NCBI GenBank assembly: GCA_036382775.1 | Contig: DASVHD010000029.1 | Span: 1 to 64,000, forward strand | Origin: a bacterium | GTDB taxonomy: Bacteria; Hydrothermota; Tepidihabitantia; SM23-42; JAOAFX01 | Direction of reading: 5' to 3' | DNA length: 64,000 bases | Shown here: positions 7,406 through 16,424 of the stretch, in pieces | How positions within the stretch are numbered: the stretch's first letter is position 1 | Layout: every line of letters begins with the position of its first letter | The notes under the pieces: generated by a model | What the model was told of the DNA's origin: nothing | Database searches by the model: none | The model's input: the letters and a program-made list of their open reading frames with translations, nothing else | Program-made: the position numbers and the translations under genes

Positions 7406-9912
7406 AACATTGGGAACATTTTTCCGGATTTAAGCCGGCTAAAGAGGATTTTCATTTCGAGCGGGACGCCAAAGAACTGCATATTAAAAAGCACATCTTG
7501 GATTTGACCAAGGGATTGATCGCGGGCTGTGGCATTCTCAAAGGCGTGCTCGACGAGCTCGAGGTCTACGTGGACAATCCGGCGCAGTTCGTGAACGTCA
7601 AAATAAAAACCGGCGACATTTACCTCCAGGGTGAGAAGATCGAGATCGTCGAAGAGCAGACGGTCGAACTGACTGAAGTCGAGACCGAGGCAAATATAAT
7701 CTGGCTCAAATATTTACTAATAGACTCAAGTGATCCCGATGCGGTGCGCAATCATTACATCACCGGACAACCTTACATCGTGTGGAAGGAAGATTCGTTC
7801 GAGCTGGGCGCGACGAAAGAATCGCAGTATATCCAATCGATCAACGAAATTAAGCTGGCGCGTGTGGCCAAGGTCTCGGGCCAGCTCGTCGTTACGCATG
7901 ATTACCGGCCGTTCCTGAAGATCAATGCCGATGTCTGGTCAAACTATGTCAATGAAAATGATTTTTACGTGGGCGGGCCGGCCGGGACCGGACGCAAGGT
8001 CTTGGTCAAACAAGCCGCGCCACCGACGCCGACGAGGTTGACGCTGACGACCGGATGGGATGACGCTTTCCGCAAGACCGGCGCCGCGGCTGGGTTGGTC
8101 AGTTTCCGACCGGCATTTATTAAAGCGGAATTCGGCGACAAGGGTGCGGGAACGGCTTCGGGCAATACATTCACCTGGACGAGCAATCGGGTCGGCAACT
8201 GGACGACCAACGAATGGGCGAACCAGTACCTGACTTGCTCCGACGGCAATTCGTGGAAGGTCGTATCCAACACCGCGAATACGCTGACGCTGGAAACGAG
8301 TGCGCTGCCGGTAACCGGTAATTTCTGGCTCGGACCGAACGCAACCGGCTACAAATTCATCAAGCAGGTTCTGGATCCTACGGATGAGACGGTGAAGGGC
8401 ACGATGGAGGCGGAAGCCGCGCTGATCGAATCGCCGGTGAAAATGGAATATGTCTGGCACGGTTTGACGCCGGATATCAAATACAGCATCAAAGTCGCCA
8501 GCCGGGGCGGGTGGTTCCAGGACGAATGGTCGGCTTTCTGCACGGCGTCGACGATCATCGCTGGCGGCGCCAAGGTGATACCTGATAACTGCGCCAGTAC
8601 GATCAAAAACGTGGTCGTCTCGGCCGAAGACGATGGCATCCGAATATCGTGGGACATTGAAACCGCATACGCTGCTGAAGTCGCCGGCGTTGAAATCGTA
8701 TACACCGACGACGGTACCGAACCGGAATTCGACACGCTGGGGCATAAAAAAGTCTATACCGACCGCAAGGCGATCGTGCTGCCAGCCAAGCACTCGATCG
8801 ATACTTCGAACATCACGGTCAAAGCGAAAATTCGCGCCGTGGACAAAGCCGGTCGACATTGCGTGACGCCGATCTCAATCACGCCCGTGATCGCGAAGAA
8901 ATACATTGGCGATATCGCGGACATCGTGACGGAAATGAAAACCGCTCGAGGCGCTGCCGCGTCTTTGGCTGCACGATTGAGCATGAACATGGATACCTAC
9001 GGCCGGAGTCTCGCTATGACCGAGGTGGAATCTGAAATGGCGGATGGACGGGGTACTTTTGGGACGATCGGCGAACGGTTCGCGGCGTTATCGGCGGCCG
9101 GATTCAATTTACAATATGTGCGAGTCGTCGCAAAAAGTGGCGGTAATTTCCAGACCATTCAGTTGGCTGTCAACAGCGTTTCGAACGTCGCGGATGAATC
9201 CACGGTGCCGCCTAAATATCTTATTTGGATTATGCCGGGGATCTACCAGGAGGATGTTAACGTCCAAGGCAAAAGGAACCTGATGTTCATGGGTGCCGGC
9301 GCGACGCTGAAAGGGATCCTCTACAATACTTCGGCCTCGGGTGATTTATATCAAACCGTAATTTTGATCGATGGCTTAAGGATGTACAATACCGTAGCCG
9401 GCTCGGGCAGTAGTAATCGTCGCAATATTGATTTAGTAGGCGCGGCCAATGATAACACACCTCTGGAAATACGAAACTGCGTGATCATCAATACCAGCAC
9501 GTATTCCGGCGATATGGCGGTCAAACTTACCGGCATGCGACGAGATATGATCAAGAATACTTACGTGCGGGCCGCGGGTGGAAATTCGGCCGTTTCTTTC
9601 GGTACGCCTGCGGGTGAAGGGAAAATCAAATTATTGCATTCTGATTTCAGAACAGCTACCCCCAACGTAACAACCGGGCAAGTCGTCGAGTTTGCCGCCG
9701 GACAAGAGAAAGGTCATGTGTTCGATTGCTCGTTCGGAGCTGAGAATGCCGCTCCCTGTATGCGCGCCAGCAGTGCCGATATAAAAGTGGCACATATCCG
9801 ATATACTACGGTGCCAGCCGGCGGAACTTATGATTATGGGACGCTGAGCAATCAAAGCAACGTGTTATTCGACGTGGATGATCTATCGATGTTCGATGAG
9901 TGGCCGGAATAA
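7402..9912 (+). CDS. large tail fibre protein with beta-helix domain
   Basis: The 836-residue protein overlaps the previous stop (ATGA). Residues 1-190 form an attachment domain like that of contractile-tail fibre bases (MKHWEHFSGFKPAKEDFHFE). Fibronectin-III-like strands follow around 390-500. Residues about 560-836 look like a right-handed beta-helix of pectate-lyase type, including KSGGNFQTIQLAVNSV and PKYLIWIMPGIYQEDV, then many short repeated strands. Such domains bind or cleave surface polysaccharides. No catalytic residues can be assigned with confidence, so receptor binding is the safer inference. Confidence 0.75.
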   Translation: MKHWEHFSGFKPAKEDFHFERDAKELHIKKHILDLTKGLIAGCGILKGVLDELEVYVDNPAQFVNVKIKTGDIYLQGEKIEIVEEQTVELTEVETEANIIWLKYLLIDSSDPDAVRNHYITGQPYIVWKEDSFELGATKESQYIQSINEIKLARVAKVSGQLVVTHDYRPFLKINADVWSNYVNENDFYVGGPAGTGRKVLVKQAAPPTPTRLTLTTGWDDAFRKTGAAAGLVSFRPAFIKAEFGDKGAGTASGNTFTWTSNRVGNWTTNEWANQYLTCSDGNSWKVVSNTANTLTLETSALPVTGNFWLGPNATGYKFIKQVLDPTDETVKGTMEAEAALIESPVKMEYVWHGLTPDIKYSIKVASRGGWFQDEWSAFCTASTIIAGGAKVIPDNCASTIKNVVVSAEDDGIRISWDIETAYAAEVAGVEIVYTDDGTEPEFDTLGHKKVYTDRKAIVLPAKHSIDTSNITVKAKIRAVDKAGRHCVTPISITPVIAKKYIGDIADIVTEMKTARGAAASLAARLSMNMDTYGRSLAMTEVESEMADGRGTFGTIGERFAALSAAGFNLQYVRVVAKSGGNFQTIQLAVNSVSNVADESTVPPKYLIWIMPGIYQEDVNVQGKRNLMFMGAGATLKGILYNTSASGDLYQTVILIDGLRMYNTVAGSGSSNRRNIDLVGAANDNTPLEIRNCVIINTSTYSGDMAVKLTGMRRDMIKNTYVRAAGGNSAVSFGTPAGEGKIKLLHSDFRTATPNVTTGQVVEFAAGQEKGHVFDCSFGAENAAPCMRASSADIKVAHIRYTTVPAGGTYDYGTLSNQSNVLFDVDDLSMFDEWPE

Positions 9913-10970
9913 TGGCGATACCTAAAGAACGCAAACGATATCACGGAATCCTCGATCTCCGAGACAAAAGCGTACGGAATTTTCACCTCAATCCCGATGA
10001 CTTCCCCGGATTGAGCTTTGAGAAAGCAAGTCTTGGTAAAATACGGCTGGATCAAAATGACGGGACGGATGTTCCACTGGCTCAAATTCCCGATATCCTC
10101 ACCGGCAAGGATGCGGATACTGTTGACGGATTACACTTACCAAATACGATCGCAAACCTTCTCACGGATCATAATAAAGCGAATCATGATGTATTGGGAA
10201 TCGATGCGGATTCGGTTGATGGCTATCATCTTGACCAGAGCGTCCAAAAAAACAGCACACCCGAATTCCAGAATATTCAATTGAAGACTCTCATTGGCAG
10301 CGGCCAGCTTTTATACTCAAAAACTGACGGCGAATTAGTACAGACGCCCCGGCTGTTCTGGGATACTACGAATCAATATCTCGATATCAACGTGAACAAA
10401 ACCGGTTACGATAATAAGTTAATGAAATTAAGAAATATCGCGGGTAGCACTACCGAGCCGGGCGCAGCAATATTTCAATTGGAAAGCGGCGATGTTTCGG
10501 CTTTTTTTAGAGTTTATCATGGAGGGAATGCAGGTAATATCCAGATGTGGTTAAGCAGCGACATGACTGAAGGGGAATTAGGATTTTCTGCTGGAGGAAC
10601 AACCGGGATAGAGATCCAACCCAGTCCCACAACCGGTGCGGGCATGGTTTGTTTTGGCGGCTGGCAGAATCCTGGTGCAGCATATTGTTTTAACACAACA
10701 AGTTACTGGGAATCGAATGGATATCTCTTGGCTGTGAGAAAATCTGATGATACTTATCCATTAATACTAAAAGGCGATGGGAAATTAGGCATTGGTGCTG
10801 TACCAACAGCCTTGCTGGATATAAATTCGGACATCTTGCGGTTAAGAACCTCCAAGACTCCAGCGAGCGCAGAAGCTTCAGGTAACGCCGGCGATATCTG
10901 CTGGGACAGTAATTATATTTATATCTGTGTTGCCACGGATACTTGGAAACGAGCAGCGATTGCGTGGTGA
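9912..10970 (+). CDS. tail fibre tip protein
   Basis: The ATG at 9912 overlaps the stop of the large fibre (TAATG). A GTG at 9900 is possible but less likely. The 352-residue protein has two copies of a DAD(T/S)VDG(L/Y)HL motif, seen in phage long-fibre proteins of T4 type. It ends with GDICWDSNYIYICVATDTW-KR, a very common C-terminal tip motif of phage fibres. The Gly/Ser-rich middle suits a trimeric beta-structured shaft. It should be the receptor-recognising end. GC content drops here compared with the first 9 kb. Confidence 0.72.
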   Translation: MAIPKERKRYHGILDLRDKSVRNFHLNPDDFPGLSFEKASLGKIRLDQNDGTDVPLAQIPDILTGKDADTVDGLHLPNTIANLLTDHNKANHDVLGIDADSVDGYHLDQSVQKNSTPEFQNIQLKTLIGSGQLLYSKTDGELVQTPRLFWDTTNQYLDINVNKTGYDNKLMKLRNIAGSTTEPGAAIFQLESGDVSAFFRVYHGGNAGNIQMWLSSDMTEGELGFSAGGTTGIEIQPSPTTGAGMVCFGGWQNPGAAYCFNTTSYWESNGYLLAVRKSDDTYPLILKGDGKLGIGAVPTALLDINSDILRLRTSKTPASAEASGNAGDICWDSNYIYICVATDTWKRAAIAW

Positions 10971-10984
10971 TCGAAAGGAGTAAC

Positions 10985-11155
10985 ATGACAAAAAACGAAA
11001 GAATCGTCAATCACTTAAAAATAGAAATTTTTGATATCCTGGAACGCCAGGAGATTTTGAATCACGAGCATCAGCGACTGGATCAGCTAAAACGGGAAAA
11101 ACTTGAAAAACTGAATAACATTAGAAATCAAATGAAGAGTAACCCGCATGTATAA
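10985..11155 (+). CDS. small coiled-coil phage protein
   Basis: The 56-residue protein has an ATG with an upstream GAAAGGAG ribosome site. It is almost entirely charged helix with Leu/Ile heptads ([32 protein letters not shown]), so a coiled coil is likely. It overlaps the methyltransferase start by eight bases. I do not recognise the family. Its place after the fibre genes would suit a fibre chaperone or a small regulator, but nothing in the sequence decides this. Confidence 0.6.
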   Translation: MTKNERIVNHLKIEIFDILERQEILNHEHQRLDQLKREKLEKLNNIRNQMKSNPHV

Positions 11156-12716
11156 GCTCCACGAAATCACGAATTTCATAGTTAATGGCGATGCGTTAAC
11201 TGAGCTCAAGAAGTTCCCTGACGAATGTATTGATACTATCATAACAAGCCCGCCATATTGGGGATTACGGAATTATGGTGCGGCAACACGGACTGTATTT
11301 GACGGTACGCCTGATTGTGCACACGAATGGCTGGTGGGTAATTCAAAACTGATCCAAGAATACCGACAGGGTATGCAGAGAGCTGGCCGTATCTGGGAGA
11401 GAAAAAACAGCAGATACAAACTCTCCCAGGGACTCGGTTTGGATCAATCGTGTTTTTGCATCAAATGTGGGGCCTGGTTTGGTCAATTGGGTTTGGAACC
11501 ATCGCTGGATATGTTCCTTGACCATGTTATGCAGATCGTAGCTGAATTGAAAAGAGTGCTCAAACCTACCGGCGTCATGTTTTGGAATCATGGCGATGCG
11601 TATGCCTCCGGTGGTATTCAGCGATTCGAAAGCATTGACTATCACGGGTTATCAAAAAAGCATTGCGGAAAGGCGCGGACATCTGATTACCCGACGAAAA
11701 GTATGCTGCTACAAAATTACCGTCTGATAATAAGGATGATCGATGAGCAGGAAAGCGTATTGAGAAATGTTATTATCTGGCATAAACCCAATCACATGCC
11801 GGCGAGCGTAAAAGACCGATTTGCCACTGCTTACGATTCGGTTTTTATGATGGTCAAAAACACTGAGGTTCAATTTTATTATAATGAAAAAACTATGAGC
11901 GTGATCGACATTATACCCGATGATCTTAAGCGCGGCATAGATTGGGAATGGCAGACATGCCCACGATGTGATGGGCAAGGTAAACTGCCGGGCGGAAAAA
12001 GAACGATCGTATGCTCTCGATGTAAAGGCAATGGTCGAGTTAAAAAAACCTTCTGGCATGGTTTGGATTATTGGTTCGATTTGGATGCCGTGAGGGTGCC
12101 TCATTCACCCTCGACTTTCAAGAGAATCAAATATCTAACGGCTCCTTATGGCGATGGTGGCAAAGGAATCGGCTGCAAAATGACCGGTACAAAAAAAGGC
12201 AATATCCCAGGGAAGATGCTTGAGCTGAATGCAATGGGCAAGAACCCCGGCGACGTATGGGTTATACCGACGTATGCCTTCCATGGAAAGCACTTTGCTA
12301 CCTATCCTGAAAAGCTTATCGAGCCGATGATCAAAGCAGGATGCCCCATGGAGATATATAATGCCTGCGGTAAGCCTCGCGTACGAATATCAGAGGCATC
12401 CTATATTGTCGATGGCGGTAAAAGTCTCGATGGCAAGATGCTCAGTATGGCTGCGCAGAAAAGTAAATCATTTGCGGGTCCCGCCGGCATGAAATATGGC
12501 CGGGCGTTTGGCCAGCACATAACTAAAGGTTGGACCGACTGCGGATGTAATGCCGGCTGGCATCGCGGTCTTGTTTTGGATCCTTTTATGGGTTCAGGTA
12601 CAACTGCGGTCGTCGCATTACGATTAGGTAGGAGTTATTCGGGGATTGAGATAAACCCAGACTATGTTAAAATGGCGAATCAAAGGATCGCCCAACCCTT
12701 GAAAAAGGCTGTTTAG
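11148..12716 (+). CDS. phage DNA methyltransferase (beta class, N4/N6)
   Basis: The 522-residue protein has the catalytic motif TSPPYWG at 33-39 and the SAM-binding motif DPFMGSGTT near 478-486. This order (catalytic first) marks a beta-class amino-methyltransferase of the N6_N4_Mtase family. TSPPY is more usual for N4-cytosine enzymes than DPPY. The large middle contains two CxxCxGxG units (CPRCDGQGK and CSRCKGNGR, about 271-298), which look like a DnaJ-type zinc-binding insertion. No restriction enzyme lies beside it, so it is an orphan methyltransferase, probably protecting phage DNA. It closes the phage cluster. Confidence 0.85.
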   Translation: MYKLHEITNFIVNGDALTELKKFPDECIDTIITSPPYWGLRNYGAATRTVFDGTPDCAHEWLVGNSKLIQEYRQGMQRAGRIWERKNSRYKLSQGLGLDQSCFCIKCGAWFGQLGLEPSLDMFLDHVMQIVAELKRVLKPTGVMFWNHGDAYASGGIQRFESIDYHGLSKKHCGKARTSDYPTKSMLLQNYRLIIRMIDEQESVLRNVIIWHKPNHMPASVKDRFATAYDSVFMMVKNTEVQFYYNEKTMSVIDIIPDDLKRGIDWEWQTCPRCDGQGKLPGGKRTIVCSRCKGNGRVKKTFWHGLDYWFDLDAVRVPHSPSTFKRIKYLTAPYGDGGKGIGCKMTGTKKGNIPGKMLELNAMGKNPGDVWVIPTYAFHGKHFATYPEKLIEPMIKAGCPMEIYNACGKPRVRISEASYIVDGGKSLDGKMLSMAAQKSKSFAGPAGMKYGRAFGQHITKGWTDCGCNAGWHRGLVLDPFMGSGTTAVVALRLGRSYSGIEINPDYVKMANQRIAQPLKKAV

Positions 12717-12730
12717 ATTGAATTTTTAGC

Positions 12731-12778
12731 TGTCAACTTTTGGGGCTAAAAGCACTAATTTTGTGCGAAAAGTTGACA
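12731..12778. repeat. 11-bp perfect inverted repeat after the prophage
   Basis: TGTCAACTTTT (12731-12741) is repeated in inverted form as AAAAGTTGACA (12768-12778), with a smaller GCAC/GTGC stem inside. Related half-sites (CTTTTGACC, GGTTGACC) follow up to about 12800. The block starts 15 bases after the methyltransferase stop. It could be a recombinase or repressor site, a transposon end, or part of a terminator. The sequence alone does not decide. Confidence 0.55.
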
Positions 12779-13049
12779 CTTTTGACCTTTGGTTGACCAC
12801 CCGTTTTCAGACCAAATGACACGATCACGGAATTATCTTCTCGCAATCAGCAACATCCCAGCCAACCAGACCGTTGCCATGGTAATAAAAAAGTGATAAT
12901 TTTACAGAATATCATTATTGCGCTTACGTTTACGTCTTACTTTATTCTCAAATTAACTAAAAATAAAGGGTATCCCGTACAAGGGGTCGTCTCATCATTT
13001 TTACGCTATTATAAAAAATGGTATAATCGAGGATTTTTTTCGTTCTTCA
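12779..13049. other. intergenic region between prophage and csp
   Basis: I see no gene here. The stretch is AT-rich. It contains a possible extra promoter for the cold-shock gene: a TATAAT at 13022-13027 with a weak TTTACG 16 bases upstream. If the prophage has an attachment site on this side, it should lie in this stretch or in the inverted repeat just before it. Confidence 0.4.
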
Positions 13050-13059
13050 GAAATCCCTA

Positions 13060-13087
13060 TTGACAAATCTGGGCGAATAAATATACT
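13060..13087 (+). promoter_or_regulatory. sigma70-type promoter of csp
   Basis: TTGACA (13060-13065), 16-bp spacer, TATACT (13082-13087). The predicted leader is about 67 bases long, as is common for cold-shock mRNAs, and ends in an AAAGGAGG ribosome site. Confidence 0.75.
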
Positions 13088-13160
13088 TACCCGATGCTTT
13101 AACCGTAGAGGTCTGCCCTTACATCAAATTTTAAGGGACAAAGGCTCGAAAGGAGGAATC

Positions 13161-13370
13161 TTGGTCTACGGAAAAGTTAAATGGTTCGATGGCAAGAAAG
13201 GCTATGGTTTCCTTGAAAAAGAGGATGGAACCGGTGATGTTTTCGTCCATTATCAGGATATAATCGGCGATGGTTACCGGGTCCTTAGAGAAGGCGAAAG
13301 AGTTAAGTTTGAGATCACACAGAGCCCTAAGGGTGACAAAGCCATTAAAGTCGAACGCGCCACTGAATAA
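13161..13370 (+). CDS. cold-shock domain protein
   Basis: The 69-residue protein is a single cold-shock domain. RNP1 is KKGYGFLEK (usual KGFGFI) and RNP2 is DVFVHY. These bind single-stranded RNA or DNA and melt mRNA secondary structure. The start is TTG at 13161, set by AAAGGAGG 5 bases before it; no ATG or GTG fits. It forms a single-gene unit with its own promoter and a strong terminator. The fold call is secure; whether it is cold-induced cannot be seen, though the long leader fits. Confidence 0.92.
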   Translation: MVYGKVKWFDGKKGYGFLEKEDGTGDVFVHYQDIIGDGYRVLREGERVKFEITQSPKGDKAIKVERATE

Positions 13371-13386
13371 ACGATATTATCGTTAA

Positions 13387-13426
13387 AAAGAGCCCGCCAT
13401 TTTATGTGGCGGGCTCTTTCTTTATC
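13387..13426 (+). terminator. rho-independent terminator after csp
   Basis: A perfect 13-bp stem, AAAGAGCCCGCCA / TGGCGGGCTCTTT, with a 7-base loop, is followed by a T-rich run. It lies 17 bases after the csp stop. Confidence 0.9.
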
Positions 13427-13494
13427 ATATAACTATCTAAAAATCAAACAAATAAGTCCCCTCCCTTGATGGCAACATTAAAATCATCATTCTA

Positions 13495-13584
13495 TAACAA
13501 CTGGTGTCCCGTCAGGGAGAGGGTGATTTTTACATAATTTTATGACCCTTCACCTTTATCCTCTCCCACAAGGGGAGAGGATTT
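13495..13584. repeat. dispersed palindromic repeat, copy 1
   Basis: The stretch contains AACTGGTGTCCCGTC followed by AGGGAGAGGGTGA, then a palindromic CCTCTCCC-ACAA-GGGGAGAGG. An inverted relative occupies 33870-34010. No coding potential is visible. Confidence 0.55.
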
Positions 13585-13617
13585 TAGTTTTTGCATCCAC
13601 GTTTTTGTTGTCTGCAC

Positions 13618-13645
13618 TTGACACCATGTTTCTTTGGTATATAAT
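13618..13645 (+). promoter_or_regulatory. consensus promoter of the ThiE-like gene
   Basis: TTGACA (13618-13623), 16-bp spacer, TATAAT (13640-13645). Only five bases separate the -10 box from the GTG at 13651, so the transcript should start at or within the start codon and be leaderless. Confidence 0.8.
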
Positions 13646-13650
13646 CCAGC

Positions 13651-14673
13651 GTGCACTGGCAACGGATCGCAGATGTAAACTTAAACCGACTCAGCGAATC
13701 GTTAAAATTCATCGAAGATTATGTCCGGTTCTCGACCGATAGACAGGATCTGCTAGGGCTTATCCGGCGCATCCGGGCTCAATACAAGTCTGTAAAGAAG
13801 GAACTCCCCATCACTGAGCTTGCGGTATACCGCGACAGTGAGCACGATACCGGCAGACCCACAACCTTTGACCGCGCCGGTCACCGGACCATCCAGGAAC
13901 TGCTTATCGCAAACTTCACGCGGGCCAAGGAATCATCGCGCATCCTTGAAGAACTGCTGAAACTGACCGATAAGAGACTATCAGGCGCGGTCAAAAAGCT
14001 CAGGTTCCAGCTCTACGACATTGAAAAGGAATTTTTTACTTCCCTGTGCCGGCCCTTCGATCCCCGGCTTCATGCCATCCTGGATGAAAAATATATCGCT
14101 TCCATGAACCGTGCCCAGGTCGCCCGGTCTGTTCGGACGCTCAGGGACCACGGCGCGACCATGGTCCAGCTGCGCATGGGCAAGGCGACCGACGCCGAAT
14201 TCATCCGTCGCGCCAAGTTCATAAGAAAGCTGCTCCATGGTTCGCAACTCGCGTTCATCATCAACAACCGCTGCGATATCGCCATGGCCGTCGGCGCGGA
14301 TGGCGTTCATGTCGGACACGGCGACCTGCCGGTGGCGACGGTGCGGGCGATCGCGGGACCCCGCTTTATCATCGGCGCCTCGGCGCGGACGGTGGCGGAG
14401 GCCCGGCGCGCGGAGCGGGCCGGAGCCGACTACCTGGGCGTGGGCGCGCTGTTCCCGACCCATACGAAACCCGACGCCCGGCCGTGCAGTATTGAGATGC
14501 TGAAACGCATAAGCCGCAGCGTCACGATCCCGGTCATCGGCATCGGCGGGATCAATAACAAAAATTACCGCGCCGTCCTTAAAGCCGGGGCTGACGGCAT
14601 CGCGATCGCCTCCTATCTCCATGCCGGAGACATGAGGCGCGCGCTGCGTTCGTTGACAAAAGATGAAATTTAA
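13651..14673 (+). CDS. thiE: thiamine-phosphate synthase with N-terminal ThiD2 domain
   Basis: The 340-residue protein has two parts. Residues 1-135 match the ThiD2-type domain (IADVNLNRLSESLKFIEDYVRF, repeated helix bundle). Residues about 140-335 are a ThiE TIM barrel: QLRMGKATDAEF, FIINNRCDIAMAVGADGVHVG, GADYLGVGALFPTHTKPDA and IPVIGIGGINNKN. ThiE joins HMP-diphosphate and thiazole phosphate to thiamine phosphate. The GTG start coincides with the predicted transcription start of a perfect promoter, so translation is probably leaderless. No other thiamine gene lies nearby. Its 3' end carries the promoter of the next gene. Confidence 0.88.
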   Translation: MHWQRIADVNLNRLSESLKFIEDYVRFSTDRQDLLGLIRRIRAQYKSVKKELPITELAVYRDSEHDTGRPTTFDRAGHRTIQELLIANFTRAKESSRILEELLKLTDKRLSGAVKKLRFQLYDIEKEFFTSLCRPFDPRLHAILDEKYIASMNRAQVARSVRTLRDHGATMVQLRMGKATDAEFIRRAKFIRKLLHGSQLAFIINNRCDIAMAVGADGVHVGHGDLPVATVRAIAGPRFIIGASARTVAEARRAERAGADYLGVGALFPTHTKPDARPCSIEMLKRISRSVTIPVIGIGGINNKNYRAVLKAGADGIAIASYLHAGDMRRALRSLTKDEI

Positions 14674-14680
14674 ATATAAT
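14653..14680 (+). promoter_or_regulatory. promoter of hpf inside the 3' end of thiE
   Basis: TTGACA (14653-14658), 16-bp spacer, TATAAT (14675-14680). It gives a leader of about 50 bases with AGGGAGG before the hpf ATG, so hpf-hprK-EIIA can be transcribed apart from thiE. Confidence 0.75.
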
Positions 14681-14735
14681 CTATCGCACCGGTTGCTCAA
14701 GGGCACTGTCCAATGACCAAAATAAGGGAGGAAGC

Positions 14736-15053
14736 ATGGATCTCACCATATCCGCGAGAAATTTTGAATTAACCGAAGCGCTGGAGAAATACGCGCAAAG
14801 CAAACTGGAAAAACTAGAACGCTATGCCCACGTCATCACCAGCGGTCATCTCGTCCTGGAAAAGGACAAATCGGTAAGCATTACCGAATTGACCTTATTG
14901 GTGAAGCATTCCGACATCAACAGCAAAGTAACGAACAATGATCTGTATATCGGCATCAGCGAGGTCGTTAAAAAAATCGAGCGCCAGCTCGAGAAATACG
15001 AAGCAAAATTCAGGGAAAGAAAGCGGATCGCGGCGCGAAAGAGAAATATATGA
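14736..15053 (+). CDS. hpf: ribosome hibernation-promoting factor
   Basis: The 105-residue protein matches the short HPF/RaiA family (S30AE domain): MDLTISARNFELTEALEKYA, a central two-strand region and a basic C-terminal helix (RKRIAARKRNI). It binds the decoding centre and silences ribosomes in slow growth. The family's long form has an extra C-terminal domain, missing here. AGGGAGG precedes the ATG. Its stop overlaps the hprK start by four bases, and hpf beside hprK is a known conserved pairing. Confidence 0.9.
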   Translation: MDLTISARNFELTEALEKYAQSKLEKLERYAHVITSGHLVLEKDKSVSITELTLLVKHSDINSKVTNNDLYIGISEVVKKIERQLEKYEAKFRERKRIAARKRNI

Positions 15054-16027
15054 ACGCGATGACCGTTGAAATGCTCCATCGGGAAAAAGAGAAGGACTTC
15101 TCGCTGGAGGTCATCGGCGGACGCGATCATCTCGGCAACCGTAAGCTAACCACCGGCGATGTCTTCAGACCGGGTCTGGCGCTAGCCGGGTACACGGGGT
15201 ATTTTCTCACCGACCGGATCATGATCATCGGCAAGACCGAAACATCCTATATGAAAACACTGAGCCGTAGCATCAAGAACAAACGGCTGGCGACGATCAT
15301 GAGATTGGGCACGCCGTGCATCATAGTCACCAAAAAACTGCCGGTCGACCCGATGCTCAAAGTTGAAGCCGCAAAGCGCAGGATCCCCATCCTGCGGACG
15401 CCCCTCTCCACCACCCCTTTCATCCACGCTCTTTCCGGCTACCTCGACTACAAGCTGGCGCCGACCGAGTACATGCACGGCACGCTGGTCGACGTGTACG
15501 GTGTCGGCGTGCTGTTCACGGGCAAGGCGGGAACGGGAAAAAGCGAGTGCGCGCTGGATCTGATCGAACGCGGGCACCGCCTGGTCGCTGACGACCTGAT
15601 CCGCATTGTCCGGAGAGGCAAACTGCTGATCGGATCGGGAGCAGAAAAAAGCGAGCGCCTGAAACATCACCTTGAGATACGAGGTGTCGGCCTGGTCGAC
15701 ATCTACCGGATCTTCGGTGTCAAGTCCGTGAGGATGAGAAAGCGCATCGAGATCATCATCGAGCTGGTGTTCTGGAACGAAGCAAAAGGGGAATATGACC
15801 GGGTCGGGCTGGATTATAAACGCAAGGATGTACTCGGCGTCAAGACGCCTTATATCGTGATCCCCTTGACCCCGGGCAAGAATATTTCGGTGATCGCGGA
15901 AGTCATTGCCATGAATTATCTTCTCGAATTGCGCGGCATCTACACGGCCAAGGAATATGACAAGGAACTGAAAAAAATACTGTCGCAACCACAGCGCACC
16001 GGCAACGCCGAGGATGATTTTGAATAA
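15050..16027 (+). CDS. hprK: HPr kinase/phosphorylase
   Basis: The 325-residue protein has the HprK architecture: an N-terminal domain (1-135) and a C-terminal kinase domain with the P-loop GKAGTGKSECALDLIERGH at about 160 and LVADDLIRI just after. The family signature LEIRGVGLVDI and the C-terminal VKTPYIVIPLTPGKNISVI follow. The enzyme phosphorylates and dephosphorylates HPr on Ser46, linking carbon state to regulation. HPr itself is not in the window. It starts within the hpf stop and overlaps the EIIA gene by 14 bases. Confidence 0.92.
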   Translation: MNAMTVEMLHREKEKDFSLEVIGGRDHLGNRKLTTGDVFRPGLALAGYTGYFLTDRIMIIGKTETSYMKTLSRSIKNKRLATIMRLGTPCIIVTKKLPVDPMLKVEAAKRRIPILRTPLSTTPFIHALSGYLDYKLAPTEYMHGTLVDVYGVGVLFTGKAGTGKSECALDLIERGHRLVADDLIRIVRRGKLLIGSGAEKSERLKHHLEIRGVGLVDIYRIFGVKSVRMRKRIEIIIELVFWNEAKGEYDRVGLDYKRKDVLGVKTPYIVIPLTPGKNISVIAEVIAMNYLLELRGIYTAKEYDKELKKILSQPQRTGNAEDDFE

Positions 16028-16424
16028 AGGACGAACGATCAAAGGGATCATCATCGGTCATGGCGGGCTCGCCCAGGCGCTGCTGGAAGCGGCTGAAAAG
16101 ATAATCGGTCCGCAGGACGACGTGGAGACTTTATCCAATGTCGGGTTATCCGGCGACGCGCTGTGCGGCAAGATCGTTCGGCTGTGTAAAAAAAGCCGGA
16201 AAGAACAGATCGTATTCGTGGACCTGCCGGGCGGCAGCTGCACGATCTCATGCATGAAGGTGCTCAGGAAAAAAAAGAACGTGCATATCTTATGCGGTAT
16301 GAACCTTCCCATGCTGCTGGAGTTCTTCATCCTGCGCCATAAGTTCCCGGCGCGGGAACTCGTTGAAATCCTGATAAAAAAGGCGACCAATAACATTTTC
16401 CAGGTGGGCAGCGAAAATGAATAG
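16014..16424 (+). CDS. PTS EIIA component, mannose family
   Basis: The 136-residue protein has the EIIA(Man) pattern: GIIIGHGGLAQALLEAAEKI, where His16 is the expected phosphate acceptor, then IVFVDLPGGSCTISC. It overlaps hprK and the following acyl-CoA synthetase, so all are cotranscribed. With HprK it suggests a regulatory PTS rather than sugar import, because no EIIB/C/D genes are seen here. Upstream ATG and downstream in-frame starts exist; ATG 16014 keeps the coupling. Confidence 0.82.
   Translation: MILNKGRTIKGIIIGHGGLAQALLEAAEKIIGPQDDVETLSNVGLSGDALCGKIVRLCKKSRKEQIVFVDLPGGSCTISCMKVLRKKKNVHILCGMNLPMLLEFFILRHKFPARELVEILIKKATNNIFQVGSENE

Noticed and set aside
1-12716. Phage with a recoded UGA
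   Set aside because: UGA ends several neighbouring phage genes (tape measure, hub, fibres' partner genes), and only one internal UGA occurs.
1-12716. Extracellular contractile injection system instead of a prophage
   Set aside because: The gene order is that of PBSX-type tails, a phage methyltransferase closes the block, and no eCIS AAA+ ATPase is seen. A tail-only bacteriocin remains possible, because head genes would lie outside the window.
12779-13049. tRNA-type attachment site
   Set aside because: No tRNA or tmRNA fragment is visible on the right side of the prophage.
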